In this document: one piece after another, positions 25,411-34,457 of the stretch
How the letters are laid out: every line of letters starts with the position of its first letter
Position numbering within the stretch: the stretch's first letter is position 1
Origin: Desulfobacterales bacterium
GTDB lineage: Bacteria > Desulfobacterota > Desulfobacteria > Desulfobacterales > JAHEIW01
NCBI GenBank assembly: GCA_030145015.1
Contig: JAQYWI010000017.1
Coordinates: forward strand, 1 to 47,243
Direction: 5' to 3'
DNA length: 47,243 bases
Program-made: the position numbers and the translations under genes
Notes under the pieces: generated by a model
The model's input: only the letters and a program-made list of their open reading frames with translations
Database searches by the model: none
Told to the model about the DNA's origin: nothing

Positions 25411-26454
25411 TTAGGTCCTAAATCCAAATCCATACAGCTTCTCTATTTTCCCGAGGTGAAAGCCTTCGGGAAACGGGTCTCGGGGGTCAACAACAAACTG
25501 CTGAATTCCCGTGATATATGCGCTGCCCCGAATGGTTGGAACAACAGCCTGATATTCCCCCACTTTCGTTTCCTCTATGAGTTCACCGTAGAACAGAGTT
25601 CCGATGATACTTTCGTGAACAAATTCCTCCTTCAGGCTGAGTTTCCCTTTTGAATAGAGGGTTGCCATCTTGGCACAGGTCCCCGTACCGCAGGGAGACC
25701 GGTCCATGCCTGCCGGGGGTACTACCACGGCATTCTTCATGGTGGCCTTTGGATGAGTCGCTGGAGCACAAAACTCCACATAGTTGATACAATCTATCTG
25801 TGGTTCTTGAGGGTGACAGATCTCAACCTGTTGGTTAACTGCCTGCCATATCTTTGCACCCAATGATATGAGTTTATTCGCATTCTCGGTTCTTACCTCC
25901 AGCCCCACCCTTTCAGCCTCCACAATAGCGTAAAAGTTGCCCCCATACGCAATATCCAGCTTCACGCGTCCCACATCGGCAACATCCAGTTCTACACCCG
26001 CCTTGTAGAGGAAGGATGGTACGTTGCGGATGGTAACGGATTCGGCCCTTCCATCCTTTAGGGCCACCTTGGCCCGCACGAGTCCGGCAGGCGTATCCAG
26101 CGCAATATCGGTTTCAGGCTCCCGAGCTTTAATGATGCCTGTTTCTATCAAAACGGTACAGATCGCTATTGTTCCATGGCCGCACATAGTCACATACCCA
26201 CCCGGCTCTAAATACAGCACCCCGATATCGGCTTCTTCTACAGCAGGCGGAACAAGGAGAGCGGCGTACATATTGCTGTGGCCCCGAGGTTCATGTACCA
26301 GCATGGTGCGAAGATAATCCAAATTATCGCGTGCATACTTTGATTTCTCAAGCATGGTTTTGCCGGGAATAGATGGTATCCCACCCGTAACCACCCGCTC
26401 CGGATTCCCCTCTGTATGGGTATCGATTGCGGTTATGATTTTTGTGAAATTCAT
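25411..26454 (-). CDS. proline racemase family, Cys/Cys type 2
   Basis: A 347-residue member with both catalytic Cys: Cys 91 in YVTMCGHGTIAI and Cys 255 in GMDRSPCGTGTCA. It is therefore an epimerase or racemase by the residue rule, not a dehydratase. Residue positions coincide with those of the paralogue at 23094-24101, while the substrate-facing positions differ: CGHGT against CGHDT after Cys 91, and PPAGMDRSP against AESGIDRSP before the second Cys. That points to a different preferred substrate, for example proline or another hydroxyproline isomer. It is transcribed away from the livF gene and towards the DapA paralogue, with a MITE-like element between. Confidence 0.9.
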   Translation of the reverse strand: MNFTKIITAIDTHTEGNPERVVTGGIPSIPGKTMLEKSKYARDNLDYLRTMLVHEPRGHSNMYAALLVPPAVEEADIGVLYLEPGGYVTMCGHGTIAICTVLIETGIIKAREPETDIALDTPAGLVRAKVALKDGRAESVTIRNVPSFLYKAGVELDVADVGRVKLDIAYGGNFYAIVEAERVGLEVRTENANKLISLGAKIWQAVNQQVEICHPQEPQIDCINYVEFCAPATHPKATMKNAVVVPPAGMDRSPCGTGTCAKMATLYSKGKLSLKEEFVHESIIGTLFYGELIEETKVGEYQAVVPTIRGSAYITGIQQFVVDPRDPFPEGFHLGKIEKLYGFGFRT

Positions 26455-26571
26455 AATATCTCCACGGCTGAATTACTAAGAACTTCAAAACGTATCCAAC
26501 ATGATTTTGAGGTTAGTTGGCTCTGTTTGGAGATCTGAGCAAGTCTTATTTATGAGGTTTTGCAACCGGAA

Positions 26572-27279
26572 TTAGCCACCTAAAAAAGCTTCTTTTATCT
26601 GGGGATCATTCAGGATCGTATCCGCTGACCCGTCAAAATGGTTCTGCCCCAAGGCCAGCACATATCCTCTATCGGATATATTCAACGATCTGTATGCATC
26701 CTGCTCGATGATGAGCACACCGATTCCCTTCTGGTGAAGATTCATAATTTGATTAAAAACCTCATCGGAAATTTTCGGCGAAAGACCCGCCGAGGGTTCA
26801 TCTAATAATAAAAGATCAGGCTCGGTCATCAGTGCCATGCTCATGGCTAACATTTGCCGCTGCCCACCGCTGAGAGTGCGGGCCCGCTGGTTTCTGCGGT
26901 CACCCAGGATGGGAAAGGTAGCGTATGCAGTTTCAATTCCTTGCTTTCGCGCTTCACTGTCCTTCGAGAAGCCTCCCATTTCCAAATTTTCCCGAATGGT
27001 TAGCGAAAGAAACGTATTATCAAGTTGGGGGACGTAGGCGATGCCTTTTTCCACCTTGTGATTGGGTTTTAATTGGGTCAAATCTTCTTCTGAAAATATA
27101 ACCTTCCCGGATCTGGGTATCAGGTATCCCATGATGGTTTTGAACAGGGTGGATTTTCCGGCACCATTGGGTCCGATTATGGTTACGATCTCATCGCGTT
27201 CAACGCATATCGAAACGCCATGCAAAACATCGGTACGTCCATAGCCGGAAATGACATCATGTACTTCTAATAGAGGCAT
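26572..27279 (-). CDS. livF: LivF-type ABC transporter ATPase (system 1)
   Basis: A 235-residue ATPase of a branched-chain/polar amino-acid importer. Walker A is GPNGAGKSTLFK, the signature is LSGGQRQMLAM, Walker B with the catalytic Glu is LLLLDEPSAGLSP, and the H-loop region is LIIEQDAY (the usual His is replaced by Asp/Ala in this LivF-type pattern). It acts on the cytoplasmic face with LivG. It is the last gene of the livKHMGF set and is separated from livG by 232 bases carrying an inverted repeat. Confidence 0.93.
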   Translation of the reverse strand: MPLLEVHDVISGYGRTDVLHGVSICVERDEIVTIIGPNGAGKSTLFKTIMGYLIPRSGKVIFSEEDLTQLKPNHKVEKGIAYVPQLDNTFLSLTIRENLEMGGFSKDSEARKQGIETAYATFPILGDRRNQRARTLSGGQRQMLAMSMALMTEPDLLLLDEPSAGLSPKISDEVFNQIMNLHQKGIGVLIIEQDAYRSLNISDRGYVLALGQNHFDGSADTILNDPQIKEAFLGG

Positions 27280-27373
27280 GCCTATCGGTCTCCCCGCAAT
27301 TTAAAATCCTGCTCCTCAATTGAACTTTGAGTCAATTAGTTAAAAAAATATTATCATGTTATTTTTGGTAAGA

Positions 27374-27505
27374 CTAAATTCGAATTTCGAAATCCGAAAC
27401 AAATCCGAATATTAAATGACCAAAAAATTCAAACATTTGAAAATTAGATCATTCGTATTTCGATATTGTTTCGAGTTTCGAATTTTCTGATTCGAAATTC
27501 CGGTT
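27374..27505. repeat. inverted repeat, word CGAATTTCGAA, inside the liv operon
   Basis: The left arm (ATTCGAATTTCGAAATCCGAAACAA) and the right arm (TTGTTTCGAGTTTCGAATTTTC) pair imperfectly. The element accounts for most of the 232-base space between livG and livF, an unusual length for these two genes. Confidence 0.75.
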
Positions 27506-27511
27506 TATCGG

Positions 27512-28267
27512 CTATGCGCCACTCAAATAGGCGTCCAAAACCTGTTCGTTCTGTTGGATTTCTTCCGGGGTTCCTTCAGCTATTTTTTGTCCGAAGTTCA
27601 ATACATATACCCTGTCACAAATACTGCTGATGACCTTCATGCTGTGCTCGATGATGAAAAAAGCCTTTTTTTCCATTTCTTGCAGTCGTTTTATAGCCTC
27701 CATCAGCTGCACCCGCAACGTCGGATTGACACCGGCGGTGGGTTCATCCAGCAAGATCATGTCGGGTTTCAACATGAATACCCGGCCCAGGGACAAAAGC
27801 TTTTTCTGACCCCCTGATAGATCACCGGCATAATCGTTCTTCAACTGTGAAAGCTGCAACATATCCAGCAGTTCCAGAGCCCTATCTAAATTTGCCTTTT
27901 CTGACTTTTGCACCCGCGAACGCATGAACAGGGCGCTGAAGGGATCCTCGCCGATCTGATGTTCGGCGGCCAGCAGCATATTTTCCAACACCGTCATTTT
28001 TTCCGGTGCTTTGCTGACTTGAAATGTACGGCACAATCCCTTTTTAGCGATCTTATTGGGGGGCAGCCCGTCTATGCGCGCTCCTTTAAAAAAAATTTCC
28101 CCGCCATCTTTTTCATAAAAACCCGATACCACATTGAATAGCGTTGTTTTACCCGAACCGTTCGGCCCTATTAATCCCACGATACAATCATCTTCAACTT
28201 CAACCGACACGCCATCCAGGGCCCTTAAGCTGCCAAAGCGCTTTTCCAGGTTTTTAATCGTTAACAT
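27512..28267 (-). CDS. livG: LivG-type ABC transporter ATPase (system 1)
   Basis: A 251-residue ATPase with Walker A GPNGSGKTTLFN, signature DLSGGQKKLLSLG, Walker B MILLDEPTAGVNP and switch His in FIIEHSMKVI. It pairs with LivF to power LivHM. It starts 28 bases after livM. The LivG-type C-terminal tail IAEGTPEEIQQNEQVLDAYL is present. Confidence 0.94.
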   Translation of the reverse strand: MLTIKNLEKRFGSLRALDGVSVEVEDDCIVGLIGPNGSGKTTLFNVVSGFYEKDGGEIFFKGARIDGLPPNKIAKKGLCRTFQVSKAPEKMTVLENMLLAAEHQIGEDPFSALFMRSRVQKSEKANLDRALELLDMLQLSQLKNDYAGDLSGGQKKLLSLGRVFMLKPDMILLDEPTAGVNPTLRVQLMEAIKRLQEMEKKAFFIIEHSMKVISSICDRVYVLNFGQKIAEGTPEEIQQNEQVLDAYLSGA

Positions 28268-28295
28268 AAAATTGATACTCCGTTCATTTTGCCAT

Positions 28296-29195
28296 TTAGT
28301 CGTAGATTTTTTTCTTTTCCTTTATCAAACCTTCCGGTCGATACAAGAGAAACAATATAATCAAAATACCGATGATCATCATTCTCAGCGCTGCCATAGA
28401 ATCAGAACCCAACGGCACATAATTGCCAAGAAATCGCGTTGACACATTAAACAGCTGGATAACGACGGCCCCTATTATTGCTCCCTTGAAGTTGCCCCGG
28501 CCTCCCACGATGATCATGGCCCACATCAGAAACGTTTCGATGGGCTTGAAGTTCTCCGGAGAAATAAATTGGATATAAAAAGCAAAGAGGGATCCGGCCA
28601 GACCGCCTACCATTCCGGCAACAATCATCGCCTGCAATTTCAATTTTTGGGTGTCTTTACCCAGACTCAAACACAGTTCTTCTTCATCTCTGATGGCCTT
28701 AAGATTCCGGCCGAAGGGAGAGTTTGTTAGCATACCTAAAAAACAATAAACGATAATGATGCAAGCAATAACGAAAAGAAGATAAAATACCGGATAGGCA
28801 TCTTTGGGAATCAAATCCTTTAAAATCTGAGGAATGCCCATCACACCGAAAGGACCGGCGGTCAACCAGGCTTCATTCAGCGCTACCAACCGCACGATCT
28901 CTCCGCTGGCCAGGGTGGCGATGGCCCAGTAGTCAGACTTCAATGACTTGGTCGGGATGCTCATGATATATCCAAATATCCCGCTGAGCGCCATGGCGGC
29001 CAAAAAAGCCACCACCACCGGCACGCCCGCATTGACCACCAGAAGCGAGGACGTATAGGCCCCGATGCAAAAAAAGGCGACCTGACCAAAATTAATTAAT
29101 CCCGTAAACCCCACCTGAAAGTTCAGGCTCATGGCCAGCAGGCTGTATATCCCAATCATGGTCAAAAGATAGATAATAAAATTAATGATGGGCAT
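28296..29195 (-). CDS. livM: LivM-type permease (system 1)
   Basis: A 299-residue inner-membrane permease with about nine hydrophobic segments. LivM features include NFQVGFTGLINFGQVAFFCIGAYTS at the N-terminal third and the EAA-like cytoplasmic loop PFGRNLKAIRDEEELCLSLG. It forms the channel with LivH. The livH stop is one base upstream of the start, so the two are translationally coupled. The C-terminus ends in a short charged tail (LIKEKKKIYD). Confidence 0.93.
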   Translation of the reverse strand: MPIINFIIYLLTMIGIYSLLAMSLNFQVGFTGLINFGQVAFFCIGAYTSSLLVVNAGVPVVVAFLAAMALSGIFGYIMSIPTKSLKSDYWAIATLASGEIVRLVALNEAWLTAGPFGVMGIPQILKDLIPKDAYPVFYLLFVIACIIIVYCFLGMLTNSPFGRNLKAIRDEEELCLSLGKDTQKLKLQAMIVAGMVGGLAGSLFAFYIQFISPENFKPIETFLMWAMIIVGGRGNFKGAIIGAVVIQLFNVSTRFLGNYVPLGSDSMAALRMMIIGILIILFLLYRPEGLIKEKKKIYD

Positions 29196-29196
29196 G

Positions 29197-30111
29197 CTAT
29201 TTCTTCCTTAAAATTCCGGTCGGTTTGAAGAGTAACACAATGATCAAAATCATAAAGCTAATGGCCGGCTTATAACCGGTGCTGATTTGAATCGACCCAA
29301 CCTCGAACAATCCGCCTAAATTAATGAGCGGCGCCAAATCAAGCGCCAGCACAGTGTTTTCCGCAAATGCCAGGGTTAGGGCCCCCAACATAGCGCCGTA
29401 TGGATTGCCGATTCCCCCCAAGATGGTTGCGCAAAAGACCGGGATGATGACATCAAAGCCCAAGCGGGGATAAAGCAGATGTTCCATGGCGATCATGGAC
29501 CCTCCGATCACACCATAGGCGCTGGCTAAAAACCACATCCACTTGATCATCTTTTCAGAATCAATGGCACAGGCATTGGCCAAATCACTGTTGTCGGATA
29601 TGGCGCGCAGCGCTTTACCGAACGTGGTGCGATGCAACAAAAGGTGAAAGGAGATCATTGACAGCAAACCGACCACAATGATCCCTATCTGAAGCGGCGT
29701 AATCCGGGCCCCCAGTATCTCAAGAGGTTTTTGAAGCGGTATGGCGTAAGTCTTCGCGTGGCTGGACCATATCAATCGCATCAGGTTTCTTAGGGCAATG
29801 GCAGTACCCATGGATGCTATCATTAACGTTACCGGTTTGGCCCCCATCTTTCTCAAGCGCTTAAATATAGCCTGGTCGATCAATATACCCACCCATCCGG
29901 TAACAAACGCCGCTAAGATTATCGCTAAGAATAAATTTAAACCTAAAATGCGATTAAATACATACGCAAAAAGCGCTCCTAAGACGGCATAATCGGTATG
30001 CGCAAAATTGGCGAATTTCAAAATATCAAAGACCATCGTAAGGCCAATCGCCAACAGACTCAATTCTGCCGCCCTTACCATCGTATTTAAGAGAATTTGT
30101 GCAATCTCCAT
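29197..30111 (-). CDS. livH: LivH-type permease (system 1)
   Basis: A 304-residue inner-membrane permease. LivH features are LSLLAIGLTMVFDILKFANFAHTDYAVLGA at the start and the coupling loop TTFGKALRAISDNSDLANACAID. The end KPTGILRKK is typical. Upstream, between it and the binding-protein gene, lie a strong hairpin terminator and a TGCCTAAAAT element, which should lower its expression relative to the binding protein. Confidence 0.93.
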   Translation of the reverse strand: MEIAQILLNTMVRAAELSLLAIGLTMVFDILKFANFAHTDYAVLGALFAYVFNRILGLNLFLAIILAAFVTGWVGILIDQAIFKRLRKMGAKPVTLMIASMGTAIALRNLMRLIWSSHAKTYAIPLQKPLEILGARITPLQIGIIVVGLLSMISFHLLLHRTTFGKALRAISDNSDLANACAIDSEKMIKWMWFLASAYGVIGGSMIAMEHLLYPRLGFDVIIPVFCATILGGIGNPYGAMLGALTLAFAENTVLALDLAPLINLGGLFEVGSIQISTGYKPAISFMILIIVLLFKPTGILRKK

Positions 30112-30254
30112 ATATTAATCCTACAAGTTGCAAATCATCATAAAGGCGCACTCTTGGTCTGAAAAACAACAAACAACATGAGTCAAGCATTAAAAAGGTT
30201 CTTCACATAAAAGAGCGCACGTTATTTACCACAGGAGTCGAATTTTATCGGCAA

Positions 30255-30420
30255 CCTTTTAAATGCCTAAAATGCACTAAAATGCCTAAAATTAAGGAAT
30301 TCTGTCTATTTTAGCTAAATTCCCCCGCTATTATAAACGTTTAAGATTGAATCGATCGTGCTGAAAGCACGTACCATAACTTTAGGCACTTTAGGCATTT
30401 TGAATTTTAGGCACTTGTTG
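30255..30420. repeat. TGCCTAAAAT palindromic element, copy 3
   Basis: The left arm (AAATGCCTAAAATGCACTAAAATGCC from about 30261) and the right arm (TTTAGGCACTTTAGGCATTTT at about 30381-30402) pair. An inner hairpin CGTGCT-GAA-AGCACG lies at about 30357-30371. Terminal repeats are not clear in this copy. It is in the 476-base gap 30112-30587, which has no gene. Confidence 0.8.
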
Positions 30421-30484
30421 AGCGAAACTTTACACTGGATAAACTGCATGGTAAATTTCATGCACACGTTTCTGAGAGTAACCC

Positions 30485-30529
30485 GTTAAAACATGACCCC
30501 ACCGACTATAAAACCGCCGGTGGGGTCAT
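30485..30529 (-). terminator. intrinsic terminator/attenuator after the binding-protein gene
   Basis: A perfect 12-bp stem (ATGACCCCACCG at 30493-30504 and its complement at 30518-30529) with a 13-base loop, followed on the minus strand by GTTTTAA. It stands about 60 bases after the livK stop and before livH. Partial termination there would give an excess of binding protein over permease. Confidence 0.85.
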
Positions 30530-30587
30530 CTATTCTACTTTTGAATAGTATCCACATTGAGATGGGTTGCCTTAATTCAGAGAAACC

Positions 30588-31718
30588 CTAATATTTATAG
30601 GGGACAATTTTTCCGCCTTTGATAATCGTCTCTTCATATTTTCCAAATCCCTGAACGCCGCCTCCCACAAAGCGTTTATCCCCTCCGGTAGATTGCCCTC
30701 TGTAAAAGTCATCAATTTTCCACAAGGCATCTCGAATCTTTGCCGGATCGGTAGAATTGGCAAAATTGGCGGCCATGGCAATCATAATTACGGCATCATA
30801 GTTCATGGCCGCATAGGCGGTTATCGGATCACGTCCCATCTTCTTTTTAAACTTTTCCACATAAAGAAGCCCCGGTGGCAGCGGCGTAAGCCCTTTGATA
30901 CCTTCAAGGGCATCGGGGATTTCCTTGACAGCCGTTGCAAAACTTGACACCATCTCGGGACAATACCAGGGCACTTTATTCACGTTCAGCAGTCCCATTT
31001 CATACGCCTGCTTAGCCGTTACCATTCCTTCTTTGGCATACCACGTGCCGATGATCGCTTCAGGTTTTTTGGCAAACAGTCTCTGCAGCTCGGCTTTGTA
31101 GTCTACCTTGTTCAGCTCATAAACCACATCTGTAGTAATTTCAGCGCCCTGGGCTTTTAAATTTTTAATTGTTTCTTCTCTCAGGGCCATACCAAAAGCA
31201 TTGTTCATGAACATTAAACCAAATTTCTTTTTGCCCGAATCCCCAATGGCCAGGTCTACAATGTCCTTGCCTTTGAATTTATCCAGGACGTCAATCATGA
31301 ACACGTAGTCGCCGACTTCTTCGAAGAGCGGAGAAGTAGGAGCGCCAGCAACAAAAACAAGCCCTTTGCTTTGGCAATACTTAGCGATGGGTAAGGATAC
31401 ACCACTGGAGAAACCGCCGGCGATAACGCCGACCTTATCCACATCTATCAATTTTCGCGCCGCATCCATCCCGGGCGCCGGCCGGGTTTCAGTATCTTCG
31501 ATAATCACTTTAATGGGCATTCCCAGGACGCCACCGGCAGCATTGACCTCTTCCTCTGCCAGTTTAAGACCGGTGGCCAGATCTTCAGCCATCACCGCTT
31601 GCGTTCCGGTGATGGGAACCAAGCCGCCGATTTTAAATGTATCTGCGGCACTTGCCATGCCAAATCCGACAAATAAACACAAAATCGTCATTACTGTTGT
31701 AAATGCGTATTTTCTCAT
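30588..31718 (-). CDS. livK: periplasmic amino-acid-binding protein (LivJ/K family, system 1)
   Basis: A 376-residue binding protein with a signal peptide (cleavage after GMASA, residue 24) and type I periplasmic-binding fold: FKIGGLVPITGTQAVMAEDLATG, DTETRPAPGMDAARKLID, GGFSSGVSLPIAKYC, VFVAGAPTSPLF. It captures an amino acid in the periplasm for LivHMGF. The ligand cannot be read from sequence. The location between racemase and dehydratase genes of the hydroxyproline set suggests hydroxyproline or proline. GGAGG precedes the ATG. It is the first gene of the transporter set. Confidence 0.93.
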   Translation of the reverse strand: MRKYAFTTVMTILCLFVGFGMASAADTFKIGGLVPITGTQAVMAEDLATGLKLAEEEVNAAGGVLGMPIKVIIEDTETRPAPGMDAARKLIDVDKVGVIAGGFSSGVSLPIAKYCQSKGLVFVAGAPTSPLFEEVGDYVFMIDVLDKFKGKDIVDLAIGDSGKKKFGLMFMNNAFGMALREETIKNLKAQGAEITTDVVYELNKVDYKAELQRLFAKKPEAIIGTWYAKEGMVTAKQAYEMGLLNVNKVPWYCPEMVSSFATAVKEIPDALEGIKGLTPLPPGLLYVEKFKKKMGRDPITAYAAMNYDAVIMIAMAANFANSTDPAKIRDALWKIDDFYRGQSTGGDKRFVGGGVQGFGKYEETIIKGGKIVPYKY

Positions 31719-32037
31719 CTTGGGCCCCCTCCTTTTCTTTTTATTGAAAACCGCAGGGTTTTATTTACCTTGCGCCAACACCAACAGGCACTTTTAAATA
31801 TTTCCTTAACACCTCCTTTCTGTTGCTGATTATTAGGGATGATTAAAACCCAGATTTCGGATATCCAGCTCGCTTGCGCGCAAAGGTCCTCGTGCATCCA
31901 TTTACAATTTACAATCAGAACCCTATTATGGCAGCCAGTTTTATGGATACGATTTAATAGATGAAGCTTCTGTAGGAATTCAAATTTTCCTCATCATATA
32001 TATGAAAAACTGAAGCGTGGCAAGTCCGATCTGCTAT
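31719..32037. other. intergenic leader upstream of livK, no gene seen
   Basis: 319 bases. On the minus strand it contains AGGAGGTG (about 31810) with no credible frame after it, and a short stem AAAACC-CTGC-GGTTTT near 31755. I see no clear promoter or riboswitch. Confidence 0.5.
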
Positions 32038-33063
32038 TTAGCCCAGCAAAAACCCGTTTCTGAGCGGGTCATTGGGATCAATTAAAAATTCGTGGCGACC
32101 GGTGATATAGGCTGTGCCCTCCACTTCCGGAATAATGGCAGGGTGAGGACCGAAACTGGAGGTCTGGACAACACGCCCGCTGAAGCGGCTGCCAATAATA
32201 CTTTCAATAATGATAGATTCGTTAAGGTCAATTTCACTCCGTACGTGATGGATTGCTAAACGAGCACTGACCCCTGTACCGGTCGGACTGCGATCCAATT
32301 CCCCTTCAGCAAAGATGCAAACGTTGCGGCTATGCGCACCTTCTGCTTGTGGCGGGCCAATGAAAATGGTGCCGTAAAGAAAACTCAGATCCTCTTCAAA
32401 AGGGTGAGGAATTGGCCGACTGGCCATGATGGAGCGCTTGATGGCCATCCCCTTTTCGATGAGCGCCCGAAAGTCTTCGGGACGGCAGCGCACACCGACC
32501 TCTTCAGCCTGTACAAATGCATAAAATGCTCCCCCAAAAGCAATGTCGCAGCTGACTTTGCCGAGGCCCGGTACGTCGACCGTTTCATTCATAGTCAGTA
32601 CAAAAGACGGTACATTGTGAAAATAGACGCTTTGCACACGCCCCTCGCTGACGCGTGCGTGGGCGGTTACCAAACCGGCCGGCGTGTCGATTTTTACCTG
32701 GGTTTCGGGAGAAGACATGGGCACCAGACCGGCCTCAAGAGCCACGGTGGTGATACCGATTATACCGTGGCCGCACATGGTGCTGTATCCTTCGTTGTGC
32801 ATGAACAATACGCCGAAATCGGCTTCCGGCGTAACCGGCGGGACAACAATACAGCCATACATATCGGCATGACCGCGTGGTTCCCACATAAGAGCCGTGC
32901 GCAGATGATCCAGGTTTTCCAAAGCGTATCGGCGCCGCGCCAGGATGCTATCACCCGGCAATTCAGGATAACCACCGGTGATCACTCGAAAAGGTTCACC
33001 TTCGGTATGGGCATCAATGCTGGTGATTTTTAGCCAATGTTTCGGCGGTGTCCAATTTTTCAT
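32038..33063 (-). CDS. trans-3-hydroxy-L-proline dehydratase (proline racemase family, Cys/Thr)
   Basis: A 341-residue member of the proline racemase superfamily. Its first catalytic residue is Cys 97 (YSTMCGHGIIGI), but the second position is Thr 261 (ELDRSPTGTGVSARL) instead of Cys. The Cys/Thr pair is the mark of trans-3-hydroxy-L-proline dehydratases, known from human L3HYPDH and from bacteria and archaea. The product pyrroline-2-carboxylate would be reduced by the enzyme at 13092-14069. It is 42 bases downstream of an FAD oxidase gene on the same strand, so probably cotranscribed. I am confident of the family and residue pair. The substrate is family knowledge. Confidence 0.92.
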   Translation of the reverse strand: MKNWTPPKHWLKITSIDAHTEGEPFRVITGGYPELPGDSILARRRYALENLDHLRTALMWEPRGHADMYGCIVVPPVTPEADFGVLFMHNEGYSTMCGHGIIGITTVALEAGLVPMSSPETQVKIDTPAGLVTAHARVSEGRVQSVYFHNVPSFVLTMNETVDVPGLGKVSCDIAFGGAFYAFVQAEEVGVRCRPEDFRALIEKGMAIKRSIMASRPIPHPFEEDLSFLYGTIFIGPPQAEGAHSRNVCIFAEGELDRSPTGTGVSARLAIHHVRSEIDLNESIIIESIIGSRFSGRVVQTSSFGPHPAIIPEVEGTAYITGRHEFLIDPNDPLRNGFLLG

Positions 33064-33105
33064 TTACAAATTCTCACTTTTCCCATTGTCGCCACACGAA
33101 AAAAC

Positions 33106-34278
33106 TTAAAACACGGCTTCCTCCAAGACGCGTCGCTCTGTGAATATACGATCCAAGCCCAAAGGACTCAGATCAATCGTTTCATATCGACCCGTCCGGA
33201 TCAACTCGGACATGCCTTTACCGACTGCTGGAGATTGCATCAATCCGTGCCCGCTAAATCCGCCAGCGACATAAAGTCCATCCAAACCCGGATACGCTCC
33301 CAAGAGCGCATTGTGGTCCAATTTATTCACGGCATAAAGCCCACCCCAGCCCCGCATCAACTTCAGGCGTTCAAAGGATGGAACCAGGTGGGCAAGCCGT
33401 GGCCAGAGTTCTTCCTCAAAGTATTGCCGGTCCCAGTCGAACCGGAAGCCCGGGGTTTCATTACGATCCTTTCCCGTTAAAACCTGCTTGCCGGACTCGT
33501 GCCGAAACCACTGCCCGTGGGGGTGAAAGGTGAAAGGAAGCTCATAGTCGAATTTTTCAGCCGGATCGAAACAAAAAACCATTTGAGGCGTAGGCGCCAC
33601 TGGAAGTTCTATCCCGGCCATAGCACCCACCTCAGCCGCCCAGGGGCCAGCGGCAATCACCACGGATACGCCTTCCAGCACATCTCCCTTTAAAGTCCGA
33701 ACCCCATGCACGCGGTTCTTTTGACGGAGGATTTCCACCACTTCCGCGTGGATATAATTCGCCCCCAGGGATTTGGCCTTGCGTTGGTATCCCCGCAGAA
33801 GGCCATATGCATCCAGATACCCAGCCCGTCGGCCATAAGACCCCCCCTGCAATCCCTCCACATTCATGTGGGGAAGCATATCCTTGACTTCCGCCGGGGT
33901 CAGGAGATCAACTTCCACTCCAAGTGAACGCTGAAGGCGGTATTGCTTCTGGATCGTCTCCCAGTTGTTTTCATCCGCTAAAAAAAGGTACCCCCGGGGG
34001 TGATATTCTGCATGCGCGGGTTCTCCGTCCACGGCCATTTCATCATCGAAGTGTTCGATAACCTCAATACCGTAAAGACCAATGCGAATATTGATCTCCG
34101 TGCTGAATTGCTGACGGATTCCTCCCATACTTCGAGGCGTAGATGCAAATTCGTAAGAGGGATCCTTCTCCAGGACAGCGACCGTGCCGTCCAACCCATC
34201 ATTCAAAAGATGATAGGCGATACTGCTGCCGATCACACCGCCACCCACAATAAGGATATCATATGCCTTTTGTCCCAT
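33106..34278 (-). CDS. single-subunit FAD amino-acid oxidase/dehydrogenase (DAO family)
   Basis: A 390-residue flavoprotein with ILIVGGGVIGSSIAYHLL, the STPRSMGGIRQQFSTEINI segment typical of sarcosine/dimethylglycine/D-hydroxyproline dehydrogenases, VVIAAGPWAAEVG, and GLYVAGGFSGHGLMQSPAVG. It likely oxidises a D-imino or N-methyl amino acid. The island thus has two unrelated D-imino acid oxidising systems. The start at 34278 is supported by GGAG 9 bases before the ATG. The frame from 34311 lacks this. It leads a two-gene operon with the Cys/Thr dehydratase and is divergent from the AOR gene. Confidence 0.88.
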   Translation of the reverse strand: MGQKAYDILIVGGGVIGSSIAYHLLNDGLDGTVAVLEKDPSYEFASTPRSMGGIRQQFSTEINIRIGLYGIEVIEHFDDEMAVDGEPAHAEYHPRGYLFLADENNWETIQKQYRLQRSLGVEVDLLTPAEVKDMLPHMNVEGLQGGSYGRRAGYLDAYGLLRGYQRKAKSLGANYIHAEVVEILRQKNRVHGVRTLKGDVLEGVSVVIAAGPWAAEVGAMAGIELPVAPTPQMVFCFDPAEKFDYELPFTFHPHGQWFRHESGKQVLTGKDRNETPGFRFDWDRQYFEEELWPRLAHLVPSFERLKLMRGWGGLYAVNKLDHNALLGAYPGLDGLYVAGGFSGHGLMQSPAVGKGMSELIRTGRYETIDLSPLGLDRIFTERRVLEEAVF

Positions 34279-34457
34279 TATTGACGATCTCCATTTGGGT
34301 CGTACGGCCACTTTTCGTTCGGCCTTGATCCTGGCAAAGCCTTTAAGTCAAATGGGTTCCCATTGATAAATGCGCTAAAGCGCTCATCCTGATCAGTTTG
34401 AAACGAAGCTTTGCTGGAAGTCAATAAATATGAAGCAAGACTGCCGCATGTATCGTC

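Noticed and set aside
32332..33033. 233-residue frame on the plus strand
   Set aside because: It is antisense to the well-supported Cys/Thr dehydratase and has no recognisable domain.
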